Positions 22,137 through 32,413 are shown, numbered from the stretch's first letter. The stretch is DNA of 64,000 bases from Polaromonas sp. JS666 (GCF_000013865.1 NC_007948.1:3348001-3412000); one strand, 5' to 3'. Notes: generated by a model from the letters alone, not told the origin. A program made the numbers and translations.

Positions 22137-23105
22137 TTACTGCACCGTCGGGGTGGGCGGTTGCTGTCTGCTCTGGCTCATGAATATCTGCGCCGCATCC
22201 ACGGGGTCAAAGTCGTACTGGGCACCGCAAAACTCGCAGCCAACGGCCACCTTGCCGCGCTCTTCAATGATGCTCTCAATCTCTGCCGTACCCAGGCTGC
22301 GCAGCATGTTGCCGACACGGTCGCGCGAGCAGCTGCAGGAAAAGCTGGGCGTTACCGGCTCAAAGCGGGTCACCTGCTCCTCCCAGAACAGGCGGCGCAG
22401 GATGGTGTCCGCATCCAGGCCCAGCAGCTCTTCGCGTTTCAGCGTTGCGGCCAGCATGGCGATCCGGTTGTAATCTTCATTGAGGCCGATCTGGTCCTCA
22501 TTGGCGTCCCTGTCAATCCGGCCCTCCAGGTTGCCCTGCCCTTTCACCGGCAGGCGCTGGATCAGGAGGCCGGCAGCCACCTTGCCATCGGCGGCCAGAA
22601 TCAGCTTGGTGTCCAGCTGCTCGCTCTGCAGCATGTAGTGCTCCAGCACCTCGCCCAGGTTTTCAATCTTTTCGCGCCGGTCGCCAAACAGCGGCACCAC
22701 GCCCTGGTAGGGCTGCTGCCCCGGCAGCTTGTCCTTCGGGTCCAGCGTGATGGCGCAACGCCCCTGGTTGTTCACATTGACCAGTTGGCTCAAGGAACTG
22801 CCGGCATCCACGCTGCCCGTCACCGTTGCGGTGGCGCGCAGGCTCAGGTCGGGCTGCACTTCCGCCACCGCCAGCTTGACCGGGCCATCGCCAAAAATCT
22901 GCAAAGTCAACGAACCATTGAATTTGATGTTGCTCTGCATGAGGGCGCCGGCCGCCGTCATTTCGCCCAGCAGGTGCATGACCTCGACCGGATAGCCTCC
23001 AGCAGCCTGCCGGCGCTTGAGAATCTCCCGCCAGGAGCCGGTCAGGCGTACCAGCATGCCGCGCACCGGCAGGCCGTCAAAGAGGAATTTATGAAGTTCG
23101 GACAT
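22137..23105 (-). CDS. hslO: Redox-regulated chaperone Hsp33
   Basis: Holdase chaperone activated by oxidation and zinc release. 322 residues. The N-terminal domain starts MSELHKFLFDGLPVRG. The C-terminal zinc centre shows Cys-x-Cys in SFSCSCSRDRV and Cys-x2-Cys in VGCEFCGAQYDFD. The start is the ATG at 23105; the frame stays open upstream only because a dispersed repeat abuts the start codon. It is convergent with the P-loop gene. Confidence 0.95.
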   Translation of the reverse strand: MSELHKFLFDGLPVRGMLVRLTGSWREILKRRQAAGGYPVEVMHLLGEMTAAGALMQSNIKFNGSLTLQIFGDGPVKLAVAEVQPDLSLRATATVTGSVDAGSSLSQLVNVNNQGRCAITLDPKDKLPGQQPYQGVVPLFGDRREKIENLGEVLEHYMLQSEQLDTKLILAADGKVAAGLLIQRLPVKGQGNLEGRIDRDANEDQIGLNEDYNRIAMLAATLKREELLGLDADTILRRLFWEEQVTRFEPVTPSFSCSCSRDRVGNMLRSLGTAEIESIIEERGKVAVGCEFCGAQYDFDPVDAAQIFMSQSRQQPPTPTVQ

Positions 23106-23223
23106 TAGGCCCCCACGCTTTTCACTTCGTGTAATGCGCTGCCCCCCGAGGGGGCCGCTGCGCCTGCGGTCTGGCAAAGCCAGTCCCGCGGCCCCTGCTG
23201 GGCTGAAGAGCCCCCACGCGCGG
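23106..23223 (+). repeat. Dispersed GC-rich repeat, locus 2
   Basis: Begins immediately after the hslO start codon on the complementary strand. It reads GCCCCCACGCTTTTCACTTC, GTGTAATGCGCTG, CCCCCCGAGGGGG, then GCGCCTGCGG and CGCGGCCCCTG, and closes with GCCCCCACGCG near 23211. It therefore occupies the leader of hslO. Confidence 0.85.
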
Positions 23224-23268
23224 TTTGGGATGGTCGGGTATTTGGGGTAGTCATGCTTTAGGTACCGT

Positions 23269-23793
23269 TCAGGCCAGTTTCTTGAGTCCGGCCTTGTAAC
23301 GCCGGGCATTGTCTACATAGTGCTGCGCGATCGCTTTTAAACCCTCGATCTGCTCTGGTGACATTTGCCTCACCACTTTGGCCGGGCTGCCCAGAATCAG
23401 GGAACCGTCGGGAAACTCCTTGCCCTCCGTCACCAGCGAACCCGCGCCGACCAGGCAGTTCTTGCCGATCTTCGCGCCATTGAGTACCACCGCCTGGATG
23501 CCGATCAGCGTACCGTCGCCAACAGTGCAGCCGTGCAGCATGACCTGATGGCCGATTGACACATCGTTGCCAATGGTCAGCGGCACGCCCGGGTCGGCGT
23601 GCAGGACGCTGTTGTCCTGGACGTTGGTGCCCCGGCCGATGGTGACGCTTTCGGTATCGCCGCGAATGACCACGCCAAACCAGGCGCTGCTGCCCTCGCC
23701 CAGCGTCACCCGGCCGATGACCTGCGCGTTTTCAGCCACCCAGGCTGATTCGTGGATGGTAGGGGCTGAATCGCCCAGCTGGTAAATGGCCAT
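23269..23793 (-). CDS. Gamma-carbonic-anhydrase-like hexapeptide protein (YrdA family)
   Basis: 174-residue left-handed beta-helix protein. Hexapeptide turns are visible throughout, e.g. [16 protein letters not shown] and [17 protein letters not shown]. Metal-ligand histidines are present in the SVLHAD, IGHQV and VMLHG segments, as in YrdA/CaiE-like gamma-class carbonic anhydrases. The start ATG at 23793 gives [13 protein letters not shown]; a longer frame exists upstream but is not family-like. Many members lack proven carbonic anhydrase activity, so the reaction is uncertain. Confidence 0.88.
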   Translation of the reverse strand: MAIYQLGDSAPTIHESAWVAENAQVIGRVTLGEGSSAWFGVVIRGDTESVTIGRGTNVQDNSVLHADPGVPLTIGNDVSIGHQVMLHGCTVGDGTLIGIQAVVLNGAKIGKNCLVGAGSLVTEGKEFPDGSLILGSPAKVVRQMSPEQIEGLKAIAQHYVDNARRYKAGLKKLA

Positions 23794-23900
23794 GGAAGTC
23801 CTTGAACAGGTGATCGTCGAAAAGGGATTGCCCCGATTGTAAGTAACCACTCGCAGTACTGTCTGCGGCGGCAAACGACGCTATCGCCGACAATCCAGCC

Positions 23901-24722
23901 ATGGTTGACAAGCTACACTCCACAGATCTGCGCCAGCACGCCCTGCAGGCGCTGCTGGCGCCCGATCCACAGGAAAAAGTAAAGCTTACCCTTGCCATAC
24001 AGTCGTTTTCAGCTTCACTTTCAGTAGCAAATGATGCCGCTCTACAGGCCCCCGCCGGCCTGCCCGGGCGCCCGGCACGGCCGGAATTGCGCTCCCATCT
24101 GGATGTGCCCAAGCGCTCCCCCTTCACCCGCGAAGGCCTGGCTGCGCTGCTCCACGCCGTGACCCACATCGAATTCAATGCCATCAATCTGGCCCTGGAC
24201 GCGGTCTGGCGCTTTGGCGGGCTGCCGCACGCTTATTACCTGGACTGGCTGAAAGTGGCCGCCGAGGAAGCGCAACACTTCAGCCTGCTGAACGAGCACC
24301 TGCAGGCCATGGGCTATGACTACGGCGACTTTCCCGCGCACACCGGTTTGTGGGACATGACCGAAAAAACCGAGGGCGACGTGCTGGCCCGCATGGCGCT
24401 GGTGCCGCGCACGCTGGAGGCTCGCGGCCTGGACGCCACCCCGCCCATGCAGGCCAAGCTGCGCCGGGTCGGCACGCCCGATGCCTTGCGGGCCGTCGAC
24501 ATCCTGGACATCATCCTGCGCGATGAAATCGGGCATGTGGCCATCGGCAACCATTGGTACCGGTTTTTGTGTGCCGAACGCGAGCTGGACCCGATCGCCA
24601 CCTATGCGGTCCTGGCACAACAATACGGCGCCCCCCGGTTGAAGGGCCCGCTCAACCTGGAAGCCCGCCGCGACGCCGGATTTGACGCTGCTGAATTGGC
24701 GCTACTAAGCGCAAATGCATGA
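23901..24722 (+). CDS. DUF455 ferritin-like protein
   Basis: 273-residue all-helical protein of the DUF455 group, distantly related to ferritin-like/MiaE oxygenases. Candidate di-iron ligands: the first helix pair in THIEFNAINLALD, AAEEAQHFSLL with Glu-x2-His, and ILRDEIGHVAIGNHWY with Glu-x2-His near the C-terminus. The start ATG at 23901 gives MVDKLHSTDLRQ. The family function is not settled. It is followed 72 bp later by the Cfa-like gene on the same strand. Confidence 0.85.
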   Translation: MVDKLHSTDLRQHALQALLAPDPQEKVKLTLAIQSFSASLSVANDAALQAPAGLPGRPARPELRSHLDVPKRSPFTREGLAALLHAVTHIEFNAINLALDAVWRFGGLPHAYYLDWLKVAAEEAQHFSLLNEHLQAMGYDYGDFPAHTGLWDMTEKTEGDVLARMALVPRTLEARGLDATPPMQAKLRRVGTPDALRAVDILDIILRDEIGHVAIGNHWYRFLCAERELDPIATYAVLAQQYGAPRLKGPLNLEARRDAGFDAAELALLSANA

Positions 24723-24794
24723 AGTTAACAGGTTTATATGTGCAAAAAGAGCTAAAGCACGCTAGACTGTAAACGTACCGAAAGGAGTTTGCGC

Positions 24795-26060
24795 ATGATC
24801 CGGCACCTGGTTCCAGACATCCAATCGCAACTGGCACGCCTGCCTGCGGATATCGCCCTCCAATTGCCCCAGGGCCAGCGCTTGGGTTCGGCCAACGCGC
24901 CTGTCAAGCTGTCGTTTTCCAACTGGTCCAGCATCGCCCGCCTCAAAGCTGGTCAGATCGGCGCCCTGGCAGAAGAATATGTCGAGGGCAAGCTGCAGCT
25001 GGAGGGCGCGATGCGCGATGTCATGCGCGCGGTCACCAAACTCCTGCCAGGCAACCCGGTGGAAAGCGACACCGGCTGGTGGTCCGGCATACTGCGGCGG
25101 GCCAAGTCCCTCGCGGCCCACACGCCCGCCAAAGACGCAGCTCAGATCCAGTTTCACTACGACGTGTCGGATGCCTTTTACGCGCTCTGGCTGGACCCGC
25201 GCCGGGTGTATTCTTGCGCCTACTACCGCAACCCGGCCATGACGCTGGCGCAGGCCCAGGAGGCCAAGCTAGATCATATTTGCCGCAAGCTGATGCTCCA
25301 GCCCGGCGAGCGTTTCCTGGATATAGGCGCGGGCTGGGGGGCGCTGCTGTTGTGGGCGGCCGAGCACTACGGCGTGGATGCCACGGGCATCACACTGTCG
25401 AAAAACCAGCACGCCTACGTCCAGCACCTGATTGAGCAAAAAGGCCTGGGCGGGCGCGTCCGCATGGAACTGCGCGACTACCGTGAAATGCCCGAAGACC
25501 AGCCCTTCGACAAGATTTCCTCGGTGGGCATGTTTGAGCACGTGGGGCAGGCCAACATGCCCGCCTATTTCGGGAAGATCATGCGCCTGCTGGCGCCCGG
25601 CGGACTGGTGATGAACCACGGCATCACCGCGGGCGGGCTGGAAAACCGCCAGCTCGGCGCCGGCATGGGTGACTTTATCGAGAAATACATCTTTCCCGGC
25701 GGCGAGTTGCTGCACGTCAGCGCCGTGCTGCAGTACATGTCCCGTGCCGGCCTGGAAATGGTGGACACGGAAAACCTTCGCCCTCACTATGGCCGGACGC
25801 TGTGGGACTGGTCAGACGCACTGGAGGCCCGGCTGGATGAAGCGCGCCAGGTACTCGCCGTGGACGGCGGCGCCGAACGTGCCGAAAAAACCCTGCGCGC
25901 GTACCGCCTGTATCTGGCCGGCAGCGCCATGAGTTTCGAGCAGGGCTGGATATCGCTGCACCAGATGCTGGCCACGCGCCCCACGGGCGACATGCGTGAA
26001 GCGGGGGTCAAGGGTGCCCAGTCGGTCTACCCCTTCAGCCGCGACTACATGTACCGCTGA
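24795..26060 (+). CDS. Cyclopropane-fatty-acyl-phospholipid synthase-like methyltransferase
   Basis: 421-residue SAM-dependent methyltransferase acting on unsaturated acyl chains of membrane lipids. The N-terminal lipid-binding part precedes IQFHYDVSDAFYALWLD. SAM motif I is FLDIGAGWGAL, and SSVGMFEHVG and RLLAPGGLVMNHGI follow. The start is the ATG at 24795, because AAAGGAG at 24781-24787 lies seven bases upstream; the in-frame TTG at 24789 would be too close. The product could make cyclopropane or another methylated fatty acid; the sequence does not distinguish. Confidence 0.88.
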   Translation: MIRHLVPDIQSQLARLPADIALQLPQGQRLGSANAPVKLSFSNWSSIARLKAGQIGALAEEYVEGKLQLEGAMRDVMRAVTKLLPGNPVESDTGWWSGILRRAKSLAAHTPAKDAAQIQFHYDVSDAFYALWLDPRRVYSCAYYRNPAMTLAQAQEAKLDHICRKLMLQPGERFLDIGAGWGALLLWAAEHYGVDATGITLSKNQHAYVQHLIEQKGLGGRVRMELRDYREMPEDQPFDKISSVGMFEHVGQANMPAYFGKIMRLLAPGGLVMNHGITAGGLENRQLGAGMGDFIEKYIFPGGELLHVSAVLQYMSRAGLEMVDTENLRPHYGRTLWDWSDALEARLDEARQVLAVDGGAERAEKTLRAYRLYLAGSAMSFEQGWISLHQMLATRPTGDMREAGVKGAQSVYPFSRDYMYR

Positions 26061-26096
26061 CGTACCGCTGATCCCCTGCCCGCCGTTCACCTTGCT

Positions 26097-26999
26097 TCAG
26101 CCCCGTGGATGATGCTGCGCATGCAGCGCCTTCAGGCGTTCCCGGGCCACATGGGTATAAATCGTGGTGGTGGAAATATCGGCGTGGCCCAGCAGCATCT
26201 GCACGGCCCTCAGGTCAGCCCCATGATTCAGCAAATGCGTGGCAAACGCGTGGCGCAAGGTGTGCGGTGACAAGGGCGAATGGATGCCCGCCAGCTGCGC
26301 GTACTTCTTGACCAACATCCAGAACATCACCCGGCTCATGCCGCTGCCACGGTTGGTGACAAACAGGTCATCGGTCTGCTGGCCGCCCAGAATGGCCGGC
26401 CGTGCCTCGGCCAGGTACAGCACAACCCATTCGCGCGCCACCTGCCCGAAGGGTACCAACCGCTCCTTGCTGCCCTTGCCCATGACGCGCAGCACGCCTT
26501 CATTCAGGCCCACGTGAAAGGTCTTGAGCCCGACCAGTTCGCTGACGCGCAGTCCGCTGGCGTACATCAGCTCCAGCATGGCCCGGTCACGCTGCCCAAG
26601 CGGCGTGCTTTCACTGGGCGCGGCCAGCAGGGCCTCCACCTGGGCTTCGCTCATCACCTTGGGCACCCGCAAGGCCTGTTTGGCGGATTGCAGTTTCAGC
26701 GTCGGATCCACCGTGATCAGTCGCTCACGCAGCGCCCAGCGAAAGTAGCGCTTGAACACCGTCAGGCGCCGGTTGGCCGAGGTGGCCTTGGTGGTGGCAT
26801 GCCTGGTGGAAAAGTAACGGTTCAGGTCCGTCTCAACCGTATCGTCGAGCCGGCGGCCCTGTTGCGCGGGAGCAGCCAGCCAGGCCGCGAACAGCGACAG
26901 GTCGCGCCGGTAGGCCGCCAGGGTATTTTTCGACAAGCCGTCTTCCAGCCACAAGGCGTCGATAAACCCATCAATGCTGGACTGGCTCTGTGATTGCAT
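26097..26999 (-). CDS. xerD: Tyrosine recombinase XerD
   Basis: Site-specific recombinase that with XerC resolves chromosome dimers at dif. 300 residues. The N-terminal SAM-like core-binding domain has LSKNTLAAYRRDLSLF. The catalytic domain holds Arg in ASGLRVSEL, Lys in MGKGSKERLVP, His-x2-Arg in HTLRHAFATHLL, His in LLGHADISTT and the nucleophile Tyr in TIYTHVARERL. The start ATG at 26999 gives MQSQSQSSIDGF. It is convergent with the Cfa-like gene. Confidence 0.93.
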   Translation of the reverse strand: MQSQSQSSIDGFIDALWLEDGLSKNTLAAYRRDLSLFAAWLAAPAQQGRRLDDTVETDLNRYFSTRHATTKATSANRRLTVFKRYFRWALRERLITVDPTLKLQSAKQALRVPKVMSEAQVEALLAAPSESTPLGQRDRAMLELMYASGLRVSELVGLKTFHVGLNEGVLRVMGKGSKERLVPFGQVAREWVVLYLAEARPAILGGQQTDDLFVTNRGSGMSRVMFWMLVKKYAQLAGIHSPLSPHTLRHAFATHLLNHGADLRAVQMLLGHADISTTTIYTHVARERLKALHAQHHPRG

Positions 27000-27030
27000 G
27001 CTCCGACGATAACAAAAAGAAAACCAGAAA

Positions 27031-27050
27031 AAGCCACCCGGAGGCGGCTT
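27031..27050 (-). terminator. Intrinsic terminator of the DUF4242/LAL unit
   Basis: On the minus strand AGCCGCC-TCCG-GGTGGCT (one G-U pair) is followed by TTTTTCTGG and TTTTCTTTTTG. It lies 85 bp downstream of the DUF4242 stop and just upstream of xerD. Confidence 0.7.
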
Positions 27051-27134
27051 GCCGTGACAATTCCGGCGGCGTCGGCGATCCGATCATGCGGCACGGGCAG
27101 GTGCGAGCGGCTGGATTGCCAGCACGCACGGCCG

Positions 27135-27410
27135 TCAGCTCCGGTAGAAATACGGATCGAGCACGCTGACCGCTGTGATGCTGCCGACTGGCAGGTTGTT
27201 TTTACCCGCCGCTTCGCGGATCGCTTCGGGCGTCGGCCCGTCGTAGACGCAGAACGACTTGCGAAGGTCCTGACTCACGTAGGAGTGGATCCAGGTCACG
27301 CCATTCCTGGCGTTGTTCTCGACCACGGTACCGCAGGCTTGTGCGCCCTGATCATTGACCGGGATCCGCAAGCCGTCGGGGAAAGTGCGTTCGACCATGT
27401 AGCGTGGCAT
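27135..27410 (-). CDS. DUF4242 family protein
   Basis: 91-residue protein starting MPRYMVERTFPDGLRIP. Typical pattern of DUF4242: NARNGVTWIHSYVSQDLRK, SFCVYDGPTPEAIREAA and NNLPVGSITAVSVLDPYF. A strong ribosome-binding site AAGGAG precedes the ATG at 27410. A structurally known member binds nickel through histidines; here only one such histidine (WIHSYV) is evident, so metal binding is unsure. It lies 85 bp downstream of a large LuxR-type regulator on the same strand and ends in a good terminator. It may be co-transcribed with the regulator or be its target. Confidence 0.85.
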   Translation of the reverse strand: MPRYMVERTFPDGLRIPVNDQGAQACGTVVENNARNGVTWIHSYVSQDLRKSFCVYDGPTPEAIREAAGKNNLPVGSITAVSVLDPYFYRS

Positions 27411-27495
27411 AGCTGCTCCTTGAATTGCGACGGCGGAAATTCACCGTCGGGTTCAGCTTAGTTGCCCGCGTCGCAAGCGCCCACGGTGGGCTTGC

Positions 27496-30183
27496 CTAAA
27501 TTGCCGTCTTGCCTTGCCCATATTGGGACGCGATCCCCGCATGCAGCGCCGCAGCCACGGCTTCGGTGCGCGACGCAACGCCGAGCTTCGTGAAAACAGC
27601 CGCCAGATGATGATCGACGGTGCGTACCGATCGGCACAGCCGCTCTGCGATTTCCGAGTTCTTCAATCCTTCGCACAGCAGCAAAAGCACTTCGATCTCG
27701 CGTGCGGTGAGTTGGTGCGGATTCGTCTGTGTTGAGGGTCGCATTCCTCTGGGCAGGCCCCGTAGCCCCGCCGCTCGCAGCTGTCGGCGCAACCCGTCCG
27801 CTGCCGGGCGTGCACCCAATTGCTCGAACAGTGTCAATGCCTGCGGTTGAGAACCCTCATCGCCTTCGCTCAGGGCGCGCGCCTGCTCATAGGGACAGCC
27901 CAAGTCCGCCCACGCCTGCGCTGCCTCGCGCCAGTGGCCAGCGATCTGCAGGGCAAAGGGCTGGGCACAGGGCAGCGGCGCGACGTCGAGCGCGCCTGCT
28001 CGTTTCATCCAATAGGCCAGCTCGCCGGTGAACCATGGATGTCGATGGTGGGTGGCGAGAGTCAACACCGATCGCGCCTCTTCAGCCGCAGCGCGCAGAT
28101 CGCCACGCAAACAGGCTGCTTCGGCGCGGGCCGCGCGTACCGGAGCGATGCGCTGGAGCGTGTCGCTGGCAAGGGCCAGCTCCAGGGCTTCGTCCAGCAC
28201 TTCCGCCACGCCGGGCTCCCCGCGCCGCGCCCGCAAACGACCCAAAGCGACGAGGGCCATGATGCGGCTGGTGGTGCGGTGGGTCGTCTGCTGGACGATG
28301 TCCTGCGCATGTTCAGCCGCGTCGTCCCAGCGGCCCAGATACATCTCGCACAACGCCAGCCAGGCCGTCGAGTAGTTGCGGTAGAAGTCGATCTCGTGCT
28401 GTTGCGCAAAGGAGATGGCCTGGGTGAGGTAGCGCTGCGCCTCACGCAGCCGAAAGAGTTCACCGGATCCCGAGCCGAGATTGCTGTAGGTGTTGGCCGC
28501 GATGTAGTGCAGTCCGTCGGCAAGCGCCAGGTCCAGCGCGCGTTGCAGGTGCGCGCAACCAGCGTCGTAATCGATGAACATCGTGGCGGTCCCGAGCGTG
28601 CTGACGGCAGCGCCAAGAATTTCGCGATGTTCGAACTGCTCGGCAAGCCGGAGAGCTTTACTGCCCCAGGCAACCGAAACCTCGCAGTCCCGATTGAGCA
28701 TGCGCAACTGGGCTTCCACACGGTAGGCGCCGGCCAGCCGTACGCCGGGCGGCAGCGGCTCGAGCAGCTCGATCGCCCTGCGGCTCGCGGCGTCGGCGTC
28801 GGTGTTCCTCAGGGCCAGCACATAGACCAGGGCGAGCTGGCTCAGATTTTCCGCCTCGCCCAGGGCGTTGGCTGCGCGTCGGTGCACCTCGCCCAGGCGC
28901 AAACGCGCGGCTATGGCTTCGTTCAACTGGTCGGTCAGCTGGCATTCGTGCGCGTAAGCATCGAGCCAGGCGGCACGCTGGGCCTCGTCGGCTTCCCCTG
29001 CGCCTTTCGCGTACTGAAGCGCCGCGCGGTAGTGGGCGGCCGCCTCCCGGTGCGCCCCGCGCTGCTGCGCCTGACGTGCCGCTTCAGGCGCATAGCGCAG
29101 CACGGCGGCGCTGTCGCTGGACTGCGTGGCGTGGTGTACCAGGCGCGCCAGCGAGACCAGCAACTTGTCCTCTCGCACCAGCGCATCCAGGACGCTCGCA
29201 TGCAGTGCGCGTGCAACGGGTTCGGACAGCGATGTTTCGATCGCAACCCGCGCCAGTTCATGACGAAAGCACAGTGCCGAGGCAGCAGTCGTCAGCAGTC
29301 CGGAATTCAAGCACTCTTCGATCAGGGCGACGTTCGTTCCGAGCAGCGCCTCGACCAGCCATTGCTCGATCTTCGCAGGAACGACGGACGCGAGCTTGAC
29401 GACAGCCTGTGCGCCCGGACTGAGTCGCGCGAACCTTGCCAGAACCAGATCCTGCACGCTGCGCGGCACGCCGTCGATGCCATGCCTGAGCAGCTCGGTC
29501 ACGAAAAACGGGTTGCCGTGCGTCGCTGAGTAGATGCCGTCCGGCGACCGCAAGGCGCAGCGGGCGAGGAGTTCGACCGCCGCTGGCGACAGCCTGGGCA
29601 AATCCACCCGGGTCACGAGGCTGCCCGGCAACTCGCCCAGCAAGCGCCGCAGCGGGTGCGCTGGGGTCAACTCGTCGTCTCGATAGGAGATGACCAGCAG
29701 GCAGGCGGCACGATCGATCCGCCGGCCAAGGAACTTGAGGAGATCCAGCGTCGCATCGTCGGCCCAATGCGCGTCCTCGATCACGACCAGTGTCGGACGA
29801 CGGCTCTGCTGGAGCTCCGTGAGCACAGCTTCAAACAGCGCTGCGCGGCTGCCGTCGCCACCCAGCAGCGGGCGAAACCCGACCTCCGAGGAGCGCGCGA
29901 TATCCTGCAGTGGGGCGAGCGGATGCGGGGTCTGCAGCGCGTCGCAGGCGCCCCACCACAAATTGGCTTCTCCACGTCTTTCGGCCAGCGCGTTGAGCAG
30001 GCTGGTCTTGCCTATGCCAGCCTCGCCAGCGATCAGGGCGGTGTGGCCGGTGCCGCGCGCGACGGAACGCAGACGGTCGTCAAGCGCGTGCAATACGGCA
30101 TCGCGCTCAACGAGTTCAATCGACCGATTCCCTGGAGAATGCGGTGATCGGGGAGCATGAGGTGTAAATGGTGTGGATACCAC
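27496..30183 (-). CDS. LAL-type transcriptional regulator (AAA ATPase + LuxR HTH)
   Basis: 895-residue cytoplasmic regulator of the large ATP-binding LuxR (MalT/LAL) type. The N-terminal ATPase has Walker [12 protein letters not shown] at about 53-63 and Walker [13 protein letters not shown] at about 130-141. The middle (about 350-780) is helical and TPR-like, as expected for a signal-sensing superhelix. The C-terminal LuxR HTH has [15 protein letters not shown] and [19 protein letters not shown]. The start is GTG at 30183; other starts close by are possible because the first 20 residues are not conserved-looking. Its inducer and targets are unknown. The adjacent DUF4242 gene is the nearest candidate target. 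Confidence 0.88.
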   Translation of the reverse strand: MVSTPFTPHAPRSPHSPGNRSIELVERDAVLHALDDRLRSVARGTGHTALIAGEAGIGKTSLLNALAERRGEANLWWGACDALQTPHPLAPLQDIARSSEVGFRPLLGGDGSRAALFEAVLTELQQSRRPTLVVIEDAHWADDATLDLLKFLGRRIDRAACLLVISYRDDELTPAHPLRRLLGELPGSLVTRVDLPRLSPAAVELLARCALRSPDGIYSATHGNPFFVTELLRHGIDGVPRSVQDLVLARFARLSPGAQAVVKLASVVPAKIEQWLVEALLGTNVALIEECLNSGLLTTAASALCFRHELARVAIETSLSEPVARALHASVLDALVREDKLLVSLARLVHHATQSSDSAAVLRYAPEAARQAQQRGAHREAAAHYRAALQYAKGAGEADEAQRAAWLDAYAHECQLTDQLNEAIAARLRLGEVHRRAANALGEAENLSQLALVYVLALRNTDADAASRRAIELLEPLPPGVRLAGAYRVEAQLRMLNRDCEVSVAWGSKALRLAEQFEHREILGAAVSTLGTATMFIDYDAGCAHLQRALDLALADGLHYIAANTYSNLGSGSGELFRLREAQRYLTQAISFAQQHEIDFYRNYSTAWLALCEMYLGRWDDAAEHAQDIVQQTTHRTTSRIMALVALGRLRARRGEPGVAEVLDEALELALASDTLQRIAPVRAARAEAACLRGDLRAAAEEARSVLTLATHHRHPWFTGELAYWMKRAGALDVAPLPCAQPFALQIAGHWREAAQAWADLGCPYEQARALSEGDEGSQPQALTLFEQLGARPAADGLRRQLRAAGLRGLPRGMRPSTQTNPHQLTAREIEVLLLLCEGLKNSEIAERLCRSVRTVDHHLAAVFTKLGVASRTEAVAAALHAGIASQYGQGKTAI

Positions 30184-30406
30184 GGATCGTCATGGTACGC
30201 CTGTCTTTGCGATTGCCGCGAGCTTCGATTCCGCCTGCTTGATCAGCCCCGTCAGCCAGGCCCGGATTTCCCGTTTGATGAACCCGCCGCTGCGGCTGAG
30301 CGCACGGGCTGGAAATGGATTTCCTGCGGGCTGCCGGGCGTCAACATGCCAAAAACGCAACAAGCCGCCCGAAGGCGGCTTGCGGTTGATGGCCCGAAGC
30401 CCCGGC
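30184..30406 (-). other. Intergenic stretch with a possible gene remnant
   Basis: Between the LAL gene and the TctC-like gene. The only distinct element is the terminator at 30361-30382. On the minus strand a frame ending seven bases before the LAL start reads GGFIKREIRAWLTGLIKQAE and on to SKLAAIAKTGVP, with amphipathic helix character, but it has no credible start. It could be a relic C-terminus or chance. Confidence 0.3.
30361..30382 (-). terminator. Intrinsic terminator of the TctC-like gene
   Basis: Perfect 9-bp stem CAAGCCGCC / GGCGGCTTG with tetraloop TTCG on the minus strand (CGAA on plus), followed on the minus strand by TTGCGTTTTTGG, 24 bp after the stop codon. Confidence 0.75.
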
Positions 30407-31387
30407 TCACTCCAGCTTGAGCTTGGCCGTATCGACCACCTTTTTATACACCTCGTACTCGGCCTTGATTTGCACCGCAAACTGCTCGGGTGTGTTGGCA
30501 ATGACCAGTGAGCCGGTGTCTTCAATGCGCTTGCGCACGGCCGGATCTTCCAGCGCCTTCTTCACCCCCGCGCTGACCTTGTCAACCACTTCTTTCGGCA
30601 GGCCCTTGGGGCCCAGAATGCCGTAATACGCCATGCGGTTCACCGGCTCCAGGCCCACCTCCTTGAAAGTTGGTACATCGGGCAGCGCCGCCAGGCGCTG
30701 CGGTGCGGCCACCACAATCGGAATCAGGCGCTTTTGCTGGATGAACGGCAAGGCCGAAGGAATGTTGTCAAAAATGATGGGCACCTGGCCCGCCACCGTA
30801 TCGTTCAAGGCCGGCCCCGCGCCGCGGTACGGAATGTGCGTCACAAAGGTGCCGCTCAGGTTTTTGTACAGCTCCATCTGCAGGTGGCCAATGCCGCCCG
30901 TGCCTGATGACGCATACGAGTATTTACCGGGGTTCTTCTTGAGTTCCGCGACAAACTCCTTGTAGGTCCTCGCGGGAAAGCTGGGGTGCACCGCAATGAT
31001 GTTGGGGGTCGCTGCAATGTTGATGATGGGCGTGAAGTCCGTCAGCGGGTTGTACGGAACCTTGGGGTTGATGGCCGGGTTGGCTGCGGTAGTGGACACC
31101 GTGGCCATGCCGAGCGAATAGCCATCAGGCACGGCACGGGCTGTTTCAGTGGCGCCGATCACGCCGCCTCCGCCTGCCTTGTTCTCGATGATGACGGTCT
31201 GGCCCAGCGCCTTGCCCAGTGGCTCGGCAATCACGCGCCCCACGATGTCGGTCGTGCCGCCAGGTGCAAACGGCACCTGCAGCTTGATGACCTTGTTGGG
31301 ATACGCCTGCGACCATGCGGGACCTGCCGTGACGGCCAGGGTAAGCGCATAAACAGCAGACAAGGCAAACAGATAACGACGTTGCAT
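30407..31387 (-). CDS. Bug/TctC-family periplasmic solute-binding protein
   Basis: 326-residue extracytoplasmic binding receptor of the tripartite tricarboxylate (Bug) family, greatly expanded in Burkholderiales. A signal peptide ends near GPAWSQA. The family segments are [69 protein letters not shown] and FDNIPSALP. The start ATG at 31387 gives [13 protein letters not shown]; the longer open frame upstream lacks a signal peptide at its front. No TctA/TctB membrane genes are adjacent. The ligand is unknown, probably a carboxylate. It is divergent from an AEC permease. Confidence 0.9.
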   Translation of the reverse strand: MQRRYLFALSAVYALTLAVTAGPAWSQAYPNKVIKLQVPFAPGGTTDIVGRVIAEPLGKALGQTVIIENKAGGGGVIGATETARAVPDGYSLGMATVSTTAANPAINPKVPYNPLTDFTPIINIAATPNIIAVHPSFPARTYKEFVAELKKNPGKYSYASSGTGGIGHLQMELYKNLSGTFVTHIPYRGAGPALNDTVAGQVPIIFDNIPSALPFIQQKRLIPIVVAAPQRLAALPDVPTFKEVGLEPVNRMAYYGILGPKGLPKEVVDKVSAGVKKALEDPAVRKRIEDTGSLVIANTPEQFAVQIKAEYEVYKKVVDTAKLKLE

Positions 31388-31507
31388 GGTGAAGTCCTTC
31401 AAAATCAAAACAGATGGAATGGTATACGCAAGCCACATGCCTGCCTGCTGTGGATTACGCATAAGGGCAAACCCGAACACCACAGCCTTTGCGGTTATTC
31501 TCGGCGG

Positions 31508-32413
31508 GTGAATTACGCGCAACTTCTTTTTCCCGACTTTTCCCTGATTGTTTGTGGTTACCTGGTCTGCCGCTACACCGCGCTCAACCGCACGGTCTGG
31601 GAGCAGGTGGAGAGCCTGGTCTATTACTTTCTGTTTCCGGTGTTGCTGTTCCAGTCCATCGTCAAAAGCCCGCTGGACCTGGGGGCCACGTCCAGCCTGA
31701 TCGGCGCGGGCCTGCTGCTGGGGCTGTCCGGCATTGCGATGGCCTACAGCCTGCCCTACCTCCCCTGGCTGAGCCGGCGTATTGACCCGCGCGAGCATGC
31801 GGGCAGCGCCCAGGTTGCCTTTCGCTTCAATTCCTTCATCGGCCTGGCCCTGGCAGACCGGCTGGCGGGTACCGAGGGCCAGCAGCTGATTGCCGTGCTG
31901 ATCGGCGTTTGCGTGCCGTTATTCAACGTGGCCGCGGTCTGGCCCATGGTGAGGCACGCCAGGCGCGGCTTCCTGCGCGAGCTGGTGCGCAATCCCCTGA
32001 TCGTGGCCACTGCTACCGCCCTTGTGGCCAACCTGCTGGGCTTCACCCTGCCCATTTGGCTGGAGCCCACGGTCACGCGCATTGGCGCGGCATCACTGGC
32101 GCTGGGCCTGCTGGCAGCCGGCGCGGGCATGCAGTTTGCCCATCTGTCGCAAGCCAAGACACTGGCGGTTGCGGTGCTGTCGATACGCCACCTGCTGCTG
32201 CCGCTGGTAGCCCTGGGCCTGACGAAAGCCTGGGGGCTGTCGGCTGCGCAGAGCACCGTCCTGCTCGCGTTTTCTGCGCTGCCGACGGCCTCCAGCGCCT
32301 ATGTGCTGGCGGCGCGCATGGGCTACAACGGCGGCTATGTGGCCGGCCTGGTGACCTTGTCGACCATGCTGGGCATCGTCAGCCTGCCCTTTGCGCTGGG
32401 CGTGCTGCGTTAG
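31508..32413 (+). CDS. AEC-family transporter (auxin efflux carrier-like)
   Basis: 301-residue inner-membrane permease with about ten hydrophobic segments. It starts [20 protein letters not shown] at GTG 31508. AEC pattern: a five-plus-five arrangement with [14 protein letters not shown] in the first half and an [16 protein letters not shown] plus [15 protein letters not shown] second half, typical of malate or organic-acid permeases. The divergent TctC-like gene is consistent with carboxylate transport, but this is inference. The stop codon TAG at 32411-32413 is exactly where an IS630-type/MITE pair inserted: TA of the stop is the target dinucleotide. The coding sequence is intact. Confidence 0.85.
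   Translation: MNYAQLLFPDFSLIVCGYLVCRYTALNRTVWEQVESLVYYFLFPVLLFQSIVKSPLDLGATSSLIGAGLLLGLSGIAMAYSLPYLPWLSRRIDPREHAGSAQVAFRFNSFIGLALADRLAGTEGQQLIAVLIGVCVPLFNVAAVWPMVRHARRGFLRELVRNPLIVATATALVANLLGFTLPIWLEPTVTRIGAASLALGLLAAGAGMQFAHLSQAKTLAVAVLSIRHLLLPLVALGLTKAWGLSAAQSTVLLAFSALPTASSAYVLAARMGYNGGYVAGLVTLSTMLGIVSLPFALGVLR

Noticed and set aside
22161..23108. Open frame of 315 codons on the plus strand
   Set aside because: Antisense to hslO, whose zinc centre and start are certain.
26097..26999. Integrase marking a genomic island
   Set aside because: The tyrosine recombinase matches XerD in length and motifs and there is no tRNA, attachment-site repeat or phage gene nearby.
27820..29529. Long open frame of 569 codons on the plus strand
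   Set aside because: It is antisense to the LAL regulator, has no domain motifs and reflects high third-position G+C of the real gene.
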